Of a stretch of 64,000 nucleotides of DNA, positions 34,936 through 43,629 are shown in pieces (position 1 is the stretch's first letter; each line of letters opens with the position of its first letter). This DNA is from Synergistaceae bacterium (GTDB lineage: Bacteria; Synergistota; Synergistia; Synergistales; Aminobacteriaceae): positions 37,267 through 101,266 of the forward strand of contig JAHDLC010000005.1 of the NCBI GenBank assembly GCA_018436595.1. The letters are read 5' to 3'. Under the pieces are notes generated by a model. It was not told where the DNA came from, ran no database searches, and worked only from the letters and a program-made list of their open reading frames with translations. A program made the position numbers and the translations under genes.

Positions 34936-35046
34936 GTCGAAACCCTCCCGTGATTTGAACTTTAGTTTCTTCCACGGGATATTTATAACATCAGGGTTCT
35001 TGTTTGTCAACATGTGTTGATGTTTTTTTTCTTCATAAACCGATAT

Positions 35047-35895
35047 TTATTTTACGTAGGGAAAAGTCTCACCTTCCGGGGATTTCAGTGCCGGCACAAG
35101 ATACGTTATTTCCGGTACTGATGCCTGTCCCTGGAGAACGTTGACGAGGACGCGCGCAGCGGTGACGCCGAACTCAAAGGCGGGCCATTCCAGGGAATGC
35201 ATTCCCCAGGGAGGGTTCATTTCTCCCCGGGTGCAGAAAACCCCGGGAGGCTCGGTCAAAACAGTCTGATCCTCTCCGTCGATCACGGGGAAAACTTTTT
35301 TTTCTCCTTTTTTCCAGGGGGCTATCATCCTGGAAAGAAAAGGAAACAGAAGAACTCCTGAGCCTGCCCTGTATCTCAGCGCTTTTGCGCTGCCGGCAAG
35401 ATTTTCCAGCCGCTCCACGGTCCTTTCACGGGAAATCAGCACCGCCGGTTTTTGGGGGAGAGAAAAGCCGGCGGTGACCATGGGAGTGGAAGAGATGGTT
35501 CCTTGAGGTTCTGGACGGTGCTCCTCCGTTCCTGCCCAGAGGATGCAATCCACATGCCGCGCCTCGAGGGAGGAAAGAAGTTCTCCGGGGTGGAAACCGG
35601 GAAGCTTCAGCAGCAGATCCAGGCCTGATCTTGAGAGTACCCTGTTCAATCCCTCCAGGAACTGCCCCGTCAGCCAGGGGTCGATTTCTTCCAGAACGAG
35701 CGCTGCTATTCCCGTTCTGCCCCCTGACAGCGTGCTCGCAGCAAGGTCAAGCCTGTAGCCGATTTCTTTCGCAAATTTCCAGACCTTTTCCCTTGTTGCC
35801 TGGGATATGCGGGAGTCACCCCGCAATGCCCTGCTGACCGTGGCCTTGTTCACACCGGCCAGGCGGGCGACGTCTTCCATGGTCGCCTTCGCCAT
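35047..35895 (-). CDS. LacI family transcription regulator, short
   Basis: A 282-residue regulator. Residues 1-55 are a LacI helix-turn-helix and hinge (ATMEDVARLAGVNKATVSRALRGD and the RLDLAASTLSGG hinge). The periplasmic-binding-protein-like effector domain is short: the family usually has about 330-340 residues, so some 50 are missing, mostly in the middle where the second subdomain should be. It could be a trimmed or decaying member, or a regulator with an altered ligand site. It starts 12 bases after the nucleoside kinase stop, on the same strand, with a weak ribosome site, so it probably depends on upstream transcription. Confidence 0.85.
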   Translation of the reverse strand: MAKATMEDVARLAGVNKATVSRALRGDSRISQATREKVWKFAKEIGYRLDLAASTLSGGRTGIAALVLEEIDPWLTGQFLEGLNRVLSRSGLDLLLKLPGFHPGELLSSLEARHVDCILWAGTEEHRPEPQGTISSTPMVTAGFSLPQKPAVLISRERTVERLENLAGSAKALRYRAGSGVLLFPFLSRMIAPWKKGEKKVFPVIDGEDQTVLTEPPGVFCTRGEMNPPWGMHSLEWPAFEFGVTAARVLVNVLQGQASVPEITYLVPALKSPEGETFPYVK

Positions 35896-35907
35896 CCCAG
35901 CGCCCCG

Positions 35908-37551
35908 CTATGCGTCGAAGCAGGTTCCGCCGATGAATTCCCTGATTATGGAGTTGTTGGGGATGTTCTCGGACGGAATCATCGGGATAAACCGAAGCAT
36001 GGAAAGAAGGCGCTGGGCATCTCCGTAGACGGGAGAGCCTTCCGGAACGGTGTGCAGAATGGGATCCACGTAGGCGCGAAGGGCCGAGAGTTCATAGGGA
36101 AGGGATGAATTGAACATGATGTCCGCCCGTTTCTGGTAGGGAAAGACATATTTCATGGCTCCCCTTATGACCTTGGGCCATATGGTGAGCGTCGATTCAG
36201 CGGAATGCCCCCGGGTTCTGGAATCCCGTACGAGTCTCCTCAGAAGCCTGTTGTCGGTTGTGCTTGTACGGTTGTGATCGTCAAGGTAGACGCCTGTCAG
36301 GGGGGATACGAAAATCCCGTAGCGCTCATCTTTCGGGATGACGTCGGTAATCCTGTCGTTGAGACCGTGAATGCCCTCCATGATAAGGATATCCCGGGGC
36401 TGAAGGCGTACTTTTTTCCCCGGAAACTTCTTTCCCTCGATAAAGTCGAATTGGGGAAGAACAACCTCCTCTCCGGCAAGAAGGCGCTTCAGATGATCCT
36501 CGAGAAGCTCGAGTTCCAGAGCTTCGATTACCTCGAAATCGTAGTTGCCCTCTTCGTCCTTCGGGGTGTTCTCGCGGTCGACGAAATAATTGTCCATTGC
36601 GAGGGTTACGGGATTTTTTCCGCAGACCTGGAGCTGTATCTTCAGCCGTTCCGAAAGTGTGGTTTTCCCCGATCCCGAGGGGCCGGCAATGGCGACAACC
36701 TTGACTTTCGGCCTGGAGTCTATTTCCTCCGCGATCTTCCCGAGGTTTCTGGCATGGAAAGCCTCGGAAATGAGAATGACCTCGAGAGACTTGCCATCCG
36801 CGACTTTTTTGTGGAGGCTGTCCATGGTCCGCAGGTCGAGCACCTCAAGCCACCGTGCGTAGTCGAGGAACACAGAGGAAAGGTTTTTCGACGCCCGGAA
36901 AGGAGGAAGGGCGGAAGGATAGTTGATTGTCGGAAACTGGAGCACCATTCCCGGGCCGAGAGGCTTGAGGTCGAAAAGCTTCAGGTATCCCGTGGACGGG
37001 GCAAGAGGAGCGTAGTAATAGCCGTATATGTCGGCGCAGCGATACAGTTCGACGGGGTCCACCCCTGCCCATTTGAAGAGCCGCGCCACTTCGCAGCTTC
37101 CCTGCCGTTCAAAAATCTTCCGGGCCTTGTCGAGGGAGACGACTTTCCTGACGAAGGGAAGATCCTTGGCAACAAGGTCCGACATCATGCTTTTGATGGC
37201 CTGCAGATCATCACCTGAAACGGGACCATCCTGGTCTTCCCAGTAATACCCTTCACTGATGGAATGCCTGAGGACAATGTTGCGTCCGAGGGCTTTCCGG
37301 CAGGCGAGGACAAGCAGAAAACTGAGGGAGCGCCGGTAGACTTCCATTCCTTCAAAAGACGAGGTATCGATGAACTCGACCTCCGCCGAATCTTCGATGA
37401 CCCAGTCGAGGGACCTGAGGTAATTATTCACTCTCCAGGCCACGACAGTGTCTCCCCCTTCGGGGCGGCTTTCGGAGAGAACAGCTTTTCCTGTAACGGG
37501 AACGTCGCTCGAAAAAACGGGCCCGTTTTTCACATGGACGGTAAACGCCAT
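35908..37551 (-). CDS. nucleoside (uridine) kinase with threonyl-tRNA-synthetase-like N-terminal part
   Basis: A 547-residue fusion. The N-terminal ~260 residues contain a TGS-like and ThrRS second-additional-like domain (WVIEDSAEVEFIDTSSFEGMEVYRRS, RHSISEGYYWE). The C-terminal half is a uridine/cytidine kinase: Walker A GPSGSGKTT, TLAMDNYFVDRENTPKDEEGNYDFE, MEGIHGLND, and the lid Arg region RTSTTDNRLLRRLVRDSRTRG. The family phosphorylates nucleosides with ATP or GTP. ATG at 37551 follows GAGGAGG; a longer frame to 37641 is not supported. Divergent from the GntR gene. Confidence 0.93.
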   Translation of the reverse strand: MAFTVHVKNGPVFSSDVPVTGKAVLSESRPEGGDTVVAWRVNNYLRSLDWVIEDSAEVEFIDTSSFEGMEVYRRSLSFLLVLACRKALGRNIVLRHSISEGYYWEDQDGPVSGDDLQAIKSMMSDLVAKDLPFVRKVVSLDKARKIFERQGSCEVARLFKWAGVDPVELYRCADIYGYYYAPLAPSTGYLKLFDLKPLGPGMVLQFPTINYPSALPPFRASKNLSSVFLDYARWLEVLDLRTMDSLHKKVADGKSLEVILISEAFHARNLGKIAEEIDSRPKVKVVAIAGPSGSGKTTLSERLKIQLQVCGKNPVTLAMDNYFVDRENTPKDEEGNYDFEVIEALELELLEDHLKRLLAGEEVVLPQFDFIEGKKFPGKKVRLQPRDILIMEGIHGLNDRITDVIPKDERYGIFVSPLTGVYLDDHNRTSTTDNRLLRRLVRDSRTRGHSAESTLTIWPKVIRGAMKYVFPYQKRADIMFNSSLPYELSALRAYVDPILHTVPEGSPVYGDAQRLLSMLRFIPMIPSENIPNNSIIREFIGGTCFDA

Positions 37552-37584
37552 GATGTCTCCTCCTCTCGGTTGGGAAAAAGGATG

Positions 37585-37613
37585 TTGCCTTGATGAATAA
37601 AGTGGACTATGCT
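37585..37613 (+). promoter_or_regulatory. candidate promoter for second GntR regulator
   Basis: TTGCCT, 17 bases, TATGCT, about 50 bases before the ATG at 37662. It lies in the 110-base gap shared with the divergent kinase gene. Confidence 0.4.
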
Positions 37614-37661
37614 GTATCTTATCATATCCCAATGTGTCCATTACACTGTGAGGAGAAGCCT

Positions 37662-38366
37662 ATGGAGAACGGTAGAGGAAAAACGAAGATTTACGATCAG
37701 GTCGTTGAAACGGTGAAAAAAATGATCGCCGATGGAACCCTGCCCCAGGGATCGCCCCTTCCTCCCGAGCGGCAGCTCATCGAGGAGCTGAACGTAAGTC
37801 GGAGCTCTCTAAGGGAGGGTTTCCGGATCCTTGAAATGATGGGCTTTATCGAAAGCATCCCCGGGAAGGGACGTTTCGTGCGCCGGTCACGGGGCGAAGG
37901 GGGAAGTTCGGGAAAGGTTCCTCTTCAGGACGAAGCAATTCTGGAACTGGTGGAAGCCCGGCTCGTTCTTGAACCCGCCATCGCGGTGGAGGCGGCAAAA
38001 CATGCATCACCTTCGGACCTGACGAGGATCAGGCGGATCCTCACAAAGACCGGAAAAGACGTTGAATCCCTGGAACATCGCGCCCAGTGCGACTACGATT
38101 TCCATCTCGTTCTTGCCGAGTCAACCCACAACTTCATTTTCGTCAATATCGTGAAGACGACCTTCAACCTCATTATGGCCACTCATGAACGAATCTACGC
38201 CCTCCTTGACGATAAGGAAATTTTCCTGAGGGAACACGAGGATGTGTACGACGCCATCGTTGTCAGGGACCTTGACAGGGTGACCCGGCTCATGACCGCC
38301 CATGTGCAGAGGGTGTACCGCACGCTCCAGAACGGAATCGCCCTCGAGGGGATACGGGAGATCTGA
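37662..38366 (+). CDS. FadR-type GntR regulator with FCD domain
   Basis: A 234-residue regulator: a winged helix at about 8-70 (MIADGTLPQGSPLPPERQLIEELNVSRSSLREGFRIL) and an FCD effector domain with likely metal-binding residues (DYDFHLVLAESTHN, HEDVYDAIVVRD, HVQRVYRT). The ERQL and SRSSLREG pattern is typical of the FadR subfamily. ATG at 37662 follows GTGAGGAG. It converges on the phosphomannomutase gene, with 23 bases between stops. Target unknown; a lactate or organic acid operon is the usual kind, which is inference. Confidence 0.92.
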   Translation: MENGRGKTKIYDQVVETVKKMIADGTLPQGSPLPPERQLIEELNVSRSSLREGFRILEMMGFIESIPGKGRFVRRSRGEGGSSGKVPLQDEAILELVEARLVLEPAIAVEAAKHASPSDLTRIRRILTKTGKDVESLEHRAQCDYDFHLVLAESTHNFIFVNIVKTTFNLIMATHERIYALLDDKEIFLREHEDVYDAIVVRDLDRVTRLMTAHVQRVYRTLQNGIALEGIREI

Positions 38367-38389
38367 CGATCTCCCTTTCCCGACTTTTT

Positions 38390-39772
38390 TCAGAAGGTCC
38401 ATTCGAAATCGGGCAGCCCTTCGGCGAGGAGCCTTTTTTTCACATCGGCCCCGATTTCTTCAAGATCTTTCCCGGTTCTTCCTTCACACCGGGTAACGAT
38501 CACGGGCTGGGTGTTGGAGGCTCTGACCAGCCCCCACCCCTCAGGGTACAGAATCCGCACCCCGTCCACAGTAATGGCTTCGTGGTCCTTCAATGCCTTG
38601 TCCCGTATTGCGTCCACCACGGCGAACTTTTCTTCGTCGGGGCAGTCGATCCTGATTTCCGCGGTGCTCAGGTAGACCGGTACATGGGAGATCATGGCCG
38701 AAAGGCTCTCTGTGCCGTGGGAAAGCATCCGAAGGAGTCTTCCCGCCGCATAGAAAGAGTCGTCAAAACCGTAATACTCGTCCGCGAAAAAGAAATGGCC
38801 CGATAGTTCACCGGCGAAAACGGCACTGATCTCCTTCATCTTCGCCTTGATGAGGGAATGGCCCGATTTCCAGAACAGCGGCTTCCCCCCGAGCCTGAGG
38901 ATTTCATCCACAAGGGACTGGGAGCATTTTACCTCCACTATGGCTTCCGCTCCCGGATGTTTCGGAAGGATTTCTTCCCAGAAAAGAGCCATAAGGATAT
39001 CTCCCCAGATCATCTCACCCCGTTCGTCCACCACTCCCAGTCTGTCGGCGTCTCCGTCGAAAGCGATGCCGAGGTCTGCCTTCTCCCTGACGACGGTCTC
39101 CATGAGGGAAAGGAGATTTTCCCGCTTCTGGGGATCGGGGTGGTGATTGGGGAATGTCCCGTCAGGCTTTTCGAAAAGCGGAACCACGGTGCATCCCAAA
39201 GATTCGAGAAAAGGACGGACGTGAAGGCCGGCGGTCCCGTTCCCGCAATCGGCAACAACCTTGAGTTTCCGGGAACCCAGTGTGATTTTTGATTGCAGCA
39301 TCTCCAGGTACCTGCCGGAAATATCTGCTTTTTCCACCCTGCCTTCAGCGGAACCTTTCTGAAGATCGTCCTCGAGGATCATCCGGAGAATCTCCCGAAT
39401 TTCGTCGCCGTACAGTGTCGAAGTACCGCAGGAAAGCTTGAGGCCGTTCATGTCCTTCGGGTTATGGCTTCCCGTTATCATGACTCCTCCGCCGAGAGAG
39501 AGTCCCGGTATGCTCCAGTACAGCATGGGCGTAGTAACCGTTCCAAGCCTGACCACGTCGAGTCCGGCCCAGGTCAGCCCGCGCACCGCAGCCCGTTCTA
39601 TTCTTGCGGTTGAGAGCCGGACATCGCCGCCCACGGAAACTTTGTCCACCCCGCGGCGGCGGAGCCAGGTGCCGAAAGCCTTTCCCACAGCTTCGACAAC
39701 AGGGTCGGAAAGGTCCGTATCAGCGATGCCGCGGATATCATATTCACGAAAAATGACAGGTGAGATTTGCAT
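38390..39772 (-). CDS. phosphomannomutase/phosphoglucomutase
   Basis: A 460-residue alpha-D-phosphohexomutase in the usual family size. The catalytic Ser loop is VMITGSHNPKDMNG, the metal loop DGDADRLGVVDE, the sugar-specific loop GELSGHFFF, and the phosphate-binding tail RASNTQPVIVTRCEG. It interconverts hexose 1- and 6-phosphates and supplies sugar nucleotides for envelope polysaccharides. ATG at 39772 follows AAAGGAGG; the longer upstream frame is noncoding. No sugar operon lies next to it. Confidence 0.96.
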   Translation of the reverse strand: MQISPVIFREYDIRGIADTDLSDPVVEAVGKAFGTWLRRRGVDKVSVGGDVRLSTARIERAAVRGLTWAGLDVVRLGTVTTPMLYWSIPGLSLGGGVMITGSHNPKDMNGLKLSCGTSTLYGDEIREILRMILEDDLQKGSAEGRVEKADISGRYLEMLQSKITLGSRKLKVVADCGNGTAGLHVRPFLESLGCTVVPLFEKPDGTFPNHHPDPQKRENLLSLMETVVREKADLGIAFDGDADRLGVVDERGEMIWGDILMALFWEEILPKHPGAEAIVEVKCSQSLVDEILRLGGKPLFWKSGHSLIKAKMKEISAVFAGELSGHFFFADEYYGFDDSFYAAGRLLRMLSHGTESLSAMISHVPVYLSTAEIRIDCPDEEKFAVVDAIRDKALKDHEAITVDGVRILYPEGWGLVRASNTQPVIVTRCEGRTGKDLEEIGADVKKRLLAEGLPDFEWTF

Positions 39773-39895
39773 ATGCGATCCTCCTTTGTGTACTCTTTTA
39801 TTGAGCCTTGAAACCCGAGACTGTATTATAATTGACCGGCATGAGTTTCCGCCGTTAAAGAAAAGGCCCGATGAAGGGCAAAAGGAGCTTATTTC

Positions 39896-40822
39896 ATGAA
39901 TGAAATTGCCATCATCTCCCCCATTGCTGCAGTCATCCTTATCGGGTGGGCTTTCACCAAGTTCGGCATTATCCCAAGGACCACGTTCAGGGAAAACAAC
40001 AAGATCCTGTACTGGCTCTCCATCCCTGCCCTTCTCGTGCGGCTCACTGCAAGGGCGGACCTTGCGGCTGCAGGGAACCTGAACCTTCTCCCCGCAGTTC
40101 ACGCAGGCTATCTTATCATGCCCCTGATCGCCTGGGCCGCCGGAAGGCTGGCCGGTGAGGAACGGCACCGCCTCGCCATTTCCGCGCTCGTTTCCATGCG
40201 CTCGAATCAGGTCTTCATGGGAATCCCCGCTGTTTCAATAGCCCTGGGTTCAAGAGGCCTCGAGAGCCTCTCCCTGTATTTCGCCATGAGCCTTGTAGGC
40301 TACCACATGATTTCCATCGCCGCCTCCCAGATTGTCCTCTCCGGGGGAATCTCGCCGAGGTCCATTCTCAATTCGGCCAGGAAACTCGCCACCAATCCCA
40401 TGGTGATCGCCTGCTTCGCAGGAATCGGCTTTTCTCTGGCAGGGGTCAACGAATTTCCCCGCCCGGTGGATGTTACCCTGAAAGTACTGGGCGACATCGG
40501 GACGGGCATGGCGCTCCTCGCCGTGGGAGCGGGGCTTTCTTTCCGGTCCGTTCCCTCCATGCTCAGGAAAACCTGGAGAGATGCGCTGATAAAACTCGTT
40601 GTTCAGCCTGCAGTTGTATGGGCGTTCTTTCTCGCATGGCCGGTGGACTCCCTTATGGTTAAGGTTGTGGTCTTTGTATGCGCCATGCCTGTGGCGGTGA
40701 ACTCTCTCGTGGTTGCCCAGGGAATGGGAATGGACGACCAGTATGCGGGAGAAGTGATTGCCGTAACAACCGTCTTTTCGGCTGTCACCCTTCCTTTCTG
40801 GATTAGGGTTCTCGGAATTTAG
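39896..40822 (+). CDS. AEC family transporter (auxin efflux carrier/malate permease type)
   Basis: A 308-residue membrane protein with about ten spans in two inverted halves. Seen: IISPIAAVILIGWAFTKFGI at the start, the central MRSNQVFMGIPAVSIALG crossover region, and PMVIACFAGIGFSLAGV. Bacterial members move organic acids such as malate or malonate; the substrate here is not known. AAGGAG lies eight bases before the ATG. It is monocistronic and converges on the MBL hydrolase gene, eight bases between stops. Confidence 0.9.
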   Translation: MNEIAIISPIAAVILIGWAFTKFGIIPRTTFRENNKILYWLSIPALLVRLTARADLAAAGNLNLLPAVHAGYLIMPLIAWAAGRLAGEERHRLAISALVSMRSNQVFMGIPAVSIALGSRGLESLSLYFAMSLVGYHMISIAASQIVLSGGISPRSILNSARKLATNPMVIACFAGIGFSLAGVNEFPRPVDVTLKVLGDIGTGMALLAVGAGLSFRSVPSMLRKTWRDALIKLVVQPAVVWAFFLAWPVDSLMVKVVVFVCAMPVAVNSLVVAQGMGMDDQYAGEVIAVTTVFSAVTLPFWIRVLGI

Positions 40823-40829
40823 CCCCTTT

Positions 40830-41714
40830 TCAGCACGTTTTTCGCCAGAGCAATACTCCCTTCTCCACAACGGGAGCCACCTGTCCCCGTTTTCTCAGCC
40901 ATGCTAGATGAGCTCCCACGGCCGCGCTGTTGAGAACGTATTCACTCACCGACATGGAAAGAGAGAACCTTACGGCGATGCTCTGAAGGATTTTCTCCCG
41001 GCTTGCCGGCTCCCCGCAGCTTTCCAGGACTGCCTCGCTCACCCGAAGCAGCCCCTTCCGGTTTGTCTCCGCGAGAGGAACAATATTTTCCGAGGCAGGC
41101 GCGTGGCTGGGAACAAACCAGGCGGCTTCAGCCCTGATCAGACGGTCCAGGGTTTCCAGGGCCGCCCCAACGTCAAGGACAAACATGACGGCATATTTTT
41201 CAATGAGTTCTTCCGAAAAGACCGAATCCGCCACGAACAGCACATCATCCGGAGTCCGGACGCCTATCATGTCGAGAAAATGTCCCGGCAGGGGGACCGC
41301 TTCCAGTCCGGATTCGTCCACTATCCCACTGTTTTCTATGATCAGGTCAACTTCCGACGGCTTCGCCTGGAGAAACTTGTTTTCAAGTTCCCCGAAGGGG
41401 AAGGCCGACCAGAGAACAAGAGGTTCGAGGAACGGGTTTTCAATGACCACCGATTCGAGTTTCGTCGCCGCAACCGAACAGCCGGTCCTCTTTCTCAGGA
41501 ACGCGTTTCCTCCGCAGTGATCCGCATTGGAATGGGTCGTTACGATTCTCCGGAGGGGTATTTTTCTTTCTTCGAGCATGCGGGCGATTTTTCTTCCCGC
41601 TTCGTCATCCAGGCCGCTGTCGATCAGGCAGGCACCGTTGTCTGATACATACAGTCCCACGTTGACTCTTCCCGGAATGTACTCGGTTGCAATACCCAGT
41701 TTTACGGTCTCCAC
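40830..41714 (-). CDS. MBL-fold metallo-hydrolase with winged-helix-like tail
   Basis: A 294-residue metallo-beta-lactamase fold protein. The metal motif is THSNADHCGG (H-x-N-x-D-H, with Asn where His is usual), then PLPGHFLDMIG and a Asp in VLFVADSVF, and a late His in FVPSHAPA. The last ~90 residues resemble the winged-helix tail of the LACTB2 or hydroxyacylglutathione hydrolase-like subgroup. The start is GTG at 41714, seven to eight bases after GGGGGA; a long upstream frame is noncoding. Substrate unknown. It sits next to the divergent 41-residue gene. Confidence 0.85.
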   Translation of the reverse strand: METVKLGIATEYIPGRVNVGLYVSDNGACLIDSGLDDEAGRKIARMLEERKIPLRRIVTTHSNADHCGGNAFLRKRTGCSVAATKLESVVIENPFLEPLVLWSAFPFGELENKFLQAKPSEVDLIIENSGIVDESGLEAVPLPGHFLDMIGVRTPDDVLFVADSVFSEELIEKYAVMFVLDVGAALETLDRLIRAEAAWFVPSHAPASENIVPLAETNRKGLLRVSEAVLESCGEPASREKILQSIAVRFSLSMSVSEYVLNSAAVGAHLAWLRKRGQVAPVVEKGVLLWRKTC

Positions 41715-41782
41715 AAGCCCGTCCCCCTTCTTTTGATTCCTTCCGTTATTGTGAATCAAACAAAAAATGTTGGCAATACCCC

Positions 41783-41810
41783 TTGCACAGTCCGGACCAT
41801 GTGCTATAAT
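41783..41810 (+). promoter_or_regulatory. promoter of the 41-residue protein gene
   Basis: TTGCAC, 16 bases, TATAAT; 63 bases before the ATG at 41874. Confidence 0.65.
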
Positions 41811-41873
41811 TTTTTCATATTTGGTACGGACCAATTTGAGGAATTCTTTATCCTGCAGCAAAGGAGATGCATC

Positions 41874-41999
41874 ATGGAAAAGACAACGCATGAACTGAAA
41901 ACTGCCAAAAGCGCTTCCCGGGATGATTCGTCCGATACTTTCAACAACCTGATGTCCGATTTGAATCACGACGCCTATAAGTCCCGGTACGACCAGTAG
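41874..41999 (+). CDS. 41-residue orphan protein with its own promoter and terminator
   Basis: A short soluble protein: charged, Asp/Ser/Asn-rich, no Cys or membrane span. AAAGGAG lies about seven bases upstream of the ATG, the promoter at 41783-41810 and the terminator at 42009-42030 enclose it exactly. I recognise no family. Codon use and a strong ribosome site argue that it is made. A small regulator, a stress protein or a leader-type peptide are all possible. Confidence 0.65.
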   Translation: MEKTTHELKTAKSASRDDSSDTFNNLMSDLNHDAYKSRYDQ

Positions 42000-42008
42000 G
42001 AACAACAG

Positions 42009-42030
42009 CCGCCCTCACGGGCGGTTTTTT
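42009..42030 (+). terminator. rho-independent terminator after the 41-residue gene
   Basis: Stem CCGCCC-TCAC-GGGCGG followed by six T. It ends three bases before the next promoter. Confidence 0.92.
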
Positions 42031-42032
42031 CT

Positions 42033-42060
42033 TTGACGTTCCCTCCGGTTGCGTTATAAT
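42033..42060 (+). promoter_or_regulatory. promoter of the amino-acid-type ABC transporter pair
   Basis: TTGACG, 16 bases, TATAAT, 28 bases before the GTG start at 42088. A near-consensus sigma-70 pair. Confidence 0.8.
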
Positions 42061-42087
42061 GTTTCAGTTAAACAGGAGGTGACGGGA

Positions 42088-42924
42088 GTGTCAAACAACG
42101 GCAGCGAAACAATCCCTTCGGATTCAGCCGCTTCTCAGTCCGCGATAGAGGTGCGAAGGCTTCACAAATCATTCGGCAGCCTCTCGGTGCTCCGGGACGT
42201 TTCTCTTTCCGTCGGGGAAGGAGAAGTGGTTTCCGTTATCGGCCCCAGCGGGTCCGGGAAAAGTACTCTGGCACGATGCATCTGCAGGCTGGAAAAGATC
42301 AACTCCGGTGAAATTTACCTGTACGGGAAGCGGACCGACGGCTCCAGCCATTCAAATCGCGACATCGCCCGCCTGGTGGGAATGATATTCCAGCAGTTCA
42401 ATCTCTTTCCCCACCTTTCGGTTCTGGATAATCTCACGCTCAGCCCCATACGAATCCTCGGCCTTTCCAGGGGGGACGCAGTAGAGAACGCCATGGCCCT
42501 TCTGAAAAGGGTCGGGCTGGAGGAAAAGAGAAACGCACGGCCGAACGAACTCTCGGGAGGGCAGTGCCAAAGGGTTGCCATTGCGCGGGCCCTGGCGATG
42601 AACCCCAAAATCATGCTGTTTGACGAGCCGACCAGCGCCCTTGACCCCGAGCTCGTCGGCGAAGTGCTTGATGTTATTGCCGGCCTTGCCGATTCCGGAA
42701 TGACCATGATGATCATCACTCACGAGATGATGTTCGCGAAGGAAGTATCTGACAGGGTGCTCTTTATGGCCGACGGCAATATTGTCGAACAGGGTCACCC
42801 GAAAAAGATTTTCTCCTGCCCGGAAGTCCCCAGGACCCAACTTTTCCTCCAGAGAATGCTTGTCCACTTCGGGAAAGAACTTACCGAAGGCGACGAAAAG
42901 GAGGCATGCCGCCATGACGCTTGA
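42088..42924 (+). CDS. polar amino acid-type ABC transporter ATPase
   Basis: A 278-residue ATPase of the GlnQ/HisP class. Walker [11 protein letters not shown] loop [16 protein letters not shown], signature [15 protein letters not shown] (an unusual Cys within it), Walker [15 protein letters not shown], and the H loop [14 protein letters not shown] start at 42088 with AGGAGG eight bases upstream. Its stop overlaps the permease start by 11 bases. No substrate-binding protein gene is next to it, so the receptor is encoded elsewhere. Substrate class (amino acid) is from family only. Confidence 0.93.
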   Translation: MSNNGSETIPSDSAASQSAIEVRRLHKSFGSLSVLRDVSLSVGEGEVVSVIGPSGSGKSTLARCICRLEKINSGEIYLYGKRTDGSSHSNRDIARLVGMIFQQFNLFPHLSVLDNLTLSPIRILGLSRGDAVENAMALLKRVGLEEKRNARPNELSGGQCQRVAIARALAMNPKIMLFDEPTSALDPELVGEVLDVIAGLADSGMTMMIITHEMMFAKEVSDRVLFMADGNIVEQGHPKKIFSCPEVPRTQLFLQRMLVHFGKELTEGDEKEACRHDA

Positions 42925-43567
42925 TTTTTCCGCCATCGTTCCCTATCTTCACATGCTTTTCGCCGGGGCGAAGGTGACAATACAGGCTTCATTGCTCTCG
43001 GTTTTTTTCGGAGCCCTTCTGGGGATTTTGGTTGGAGCCCTCAGGGTTGTTCCCGTGGCACCGGTCCGGGCCATCGCCGCATCTTACATTTATATCATCC
43101 GGGGAACGCCCCTTCTCATCCAGCTCTTCCTGATTTATTTCGGACTTCCCTCCCTCGGCCTGAATCTGCCGGCCTTTACGGCGGGGATAATCGGCCTTTC
43201 GATCAATTCATCGGGATACGTGGGCGAGATTGTCAGGGGCGGAATCGAGGCAGTGCCCAAGGGTCAATGGGAGGCCTCCAAGGTGCTCGGCCTTTCGTAT
43301 CTGAAGACCATGCGCTTCATCATCCTTCCCCAGGCAATCAGGAACATGCTTCCGGCCATCGGGAACGAGTTCGTTACCCTCATCAAGGAATCTTCCCTGC
43401 TGTCAACCCTCGCAATAACGGAGCTTACAATGGTGGGCCAGCAGGTAAGGAGCGTCACCTACGCCTCCTTCGAGACGTTCATTGTGGTGGGAATAATTTA
43501 CCTTGTTCTGACGAGCGTCACGAGTTTCTCCCTACAATACGTGGAAAGGAAATGGAAAGTCAGCTGA
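42914..43567 (+). CDS. polar amino acid-type ABC transporter permease
   Basis: A 217-residue HisM/GlnP-class permease with five or so spans. The start [20 protein letters not shown], the [17 protein letters not shown] signature and the cytoplasmic EAA loop ([20 protein letters not shown]) are typical. ATG at 42914 lies inside the ATPase gene's end, so the two are coupled. A terminator follows. With one permease it would work as a homodimer. Confidence 0.95.
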   Translation: MTLDFSAIVPYLHMLFAGAKVTIQASLLSVFFGALLGILVGALRVVPVAPVRAIAASYIYIIRGTPLLIQLFLIYFGLPSLGLNLPAFTAGIIGLSINSSGYVGEIVRGGIEAVPKGQWEASKVLGLSYLKTMRFIILPQAIRNMLPAIGNEFVTLIKESSLLSTLAITELTMVGQQVRSVTYASFETFIVVGIIYLVLTSVTSFSLQYVERKWKVS

Positions 43568-43590
43568 TAGGTTTTCCCCAAGCCGTTAAA

Positions 43591-43629
43591 AACAGGAGAG
43601 AGGCATTTCAGCCTCTCTCCTGTTTTTTT
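43591..43629 (+). terminator. rho-independent terminator after ABC permease
   Basis: Stem AACAGGAGAGAGGC, six-base loop, complementary arm, then seven T. The T run reaches the stop codon of the convergent gene at 43628. Confidence 0.92.

Noticed and set aside
39825..39832. TATAAT before the AEC carrier gene
   Set aside because: No -35 box at the right distance on either strand, so not listed as a promoter.
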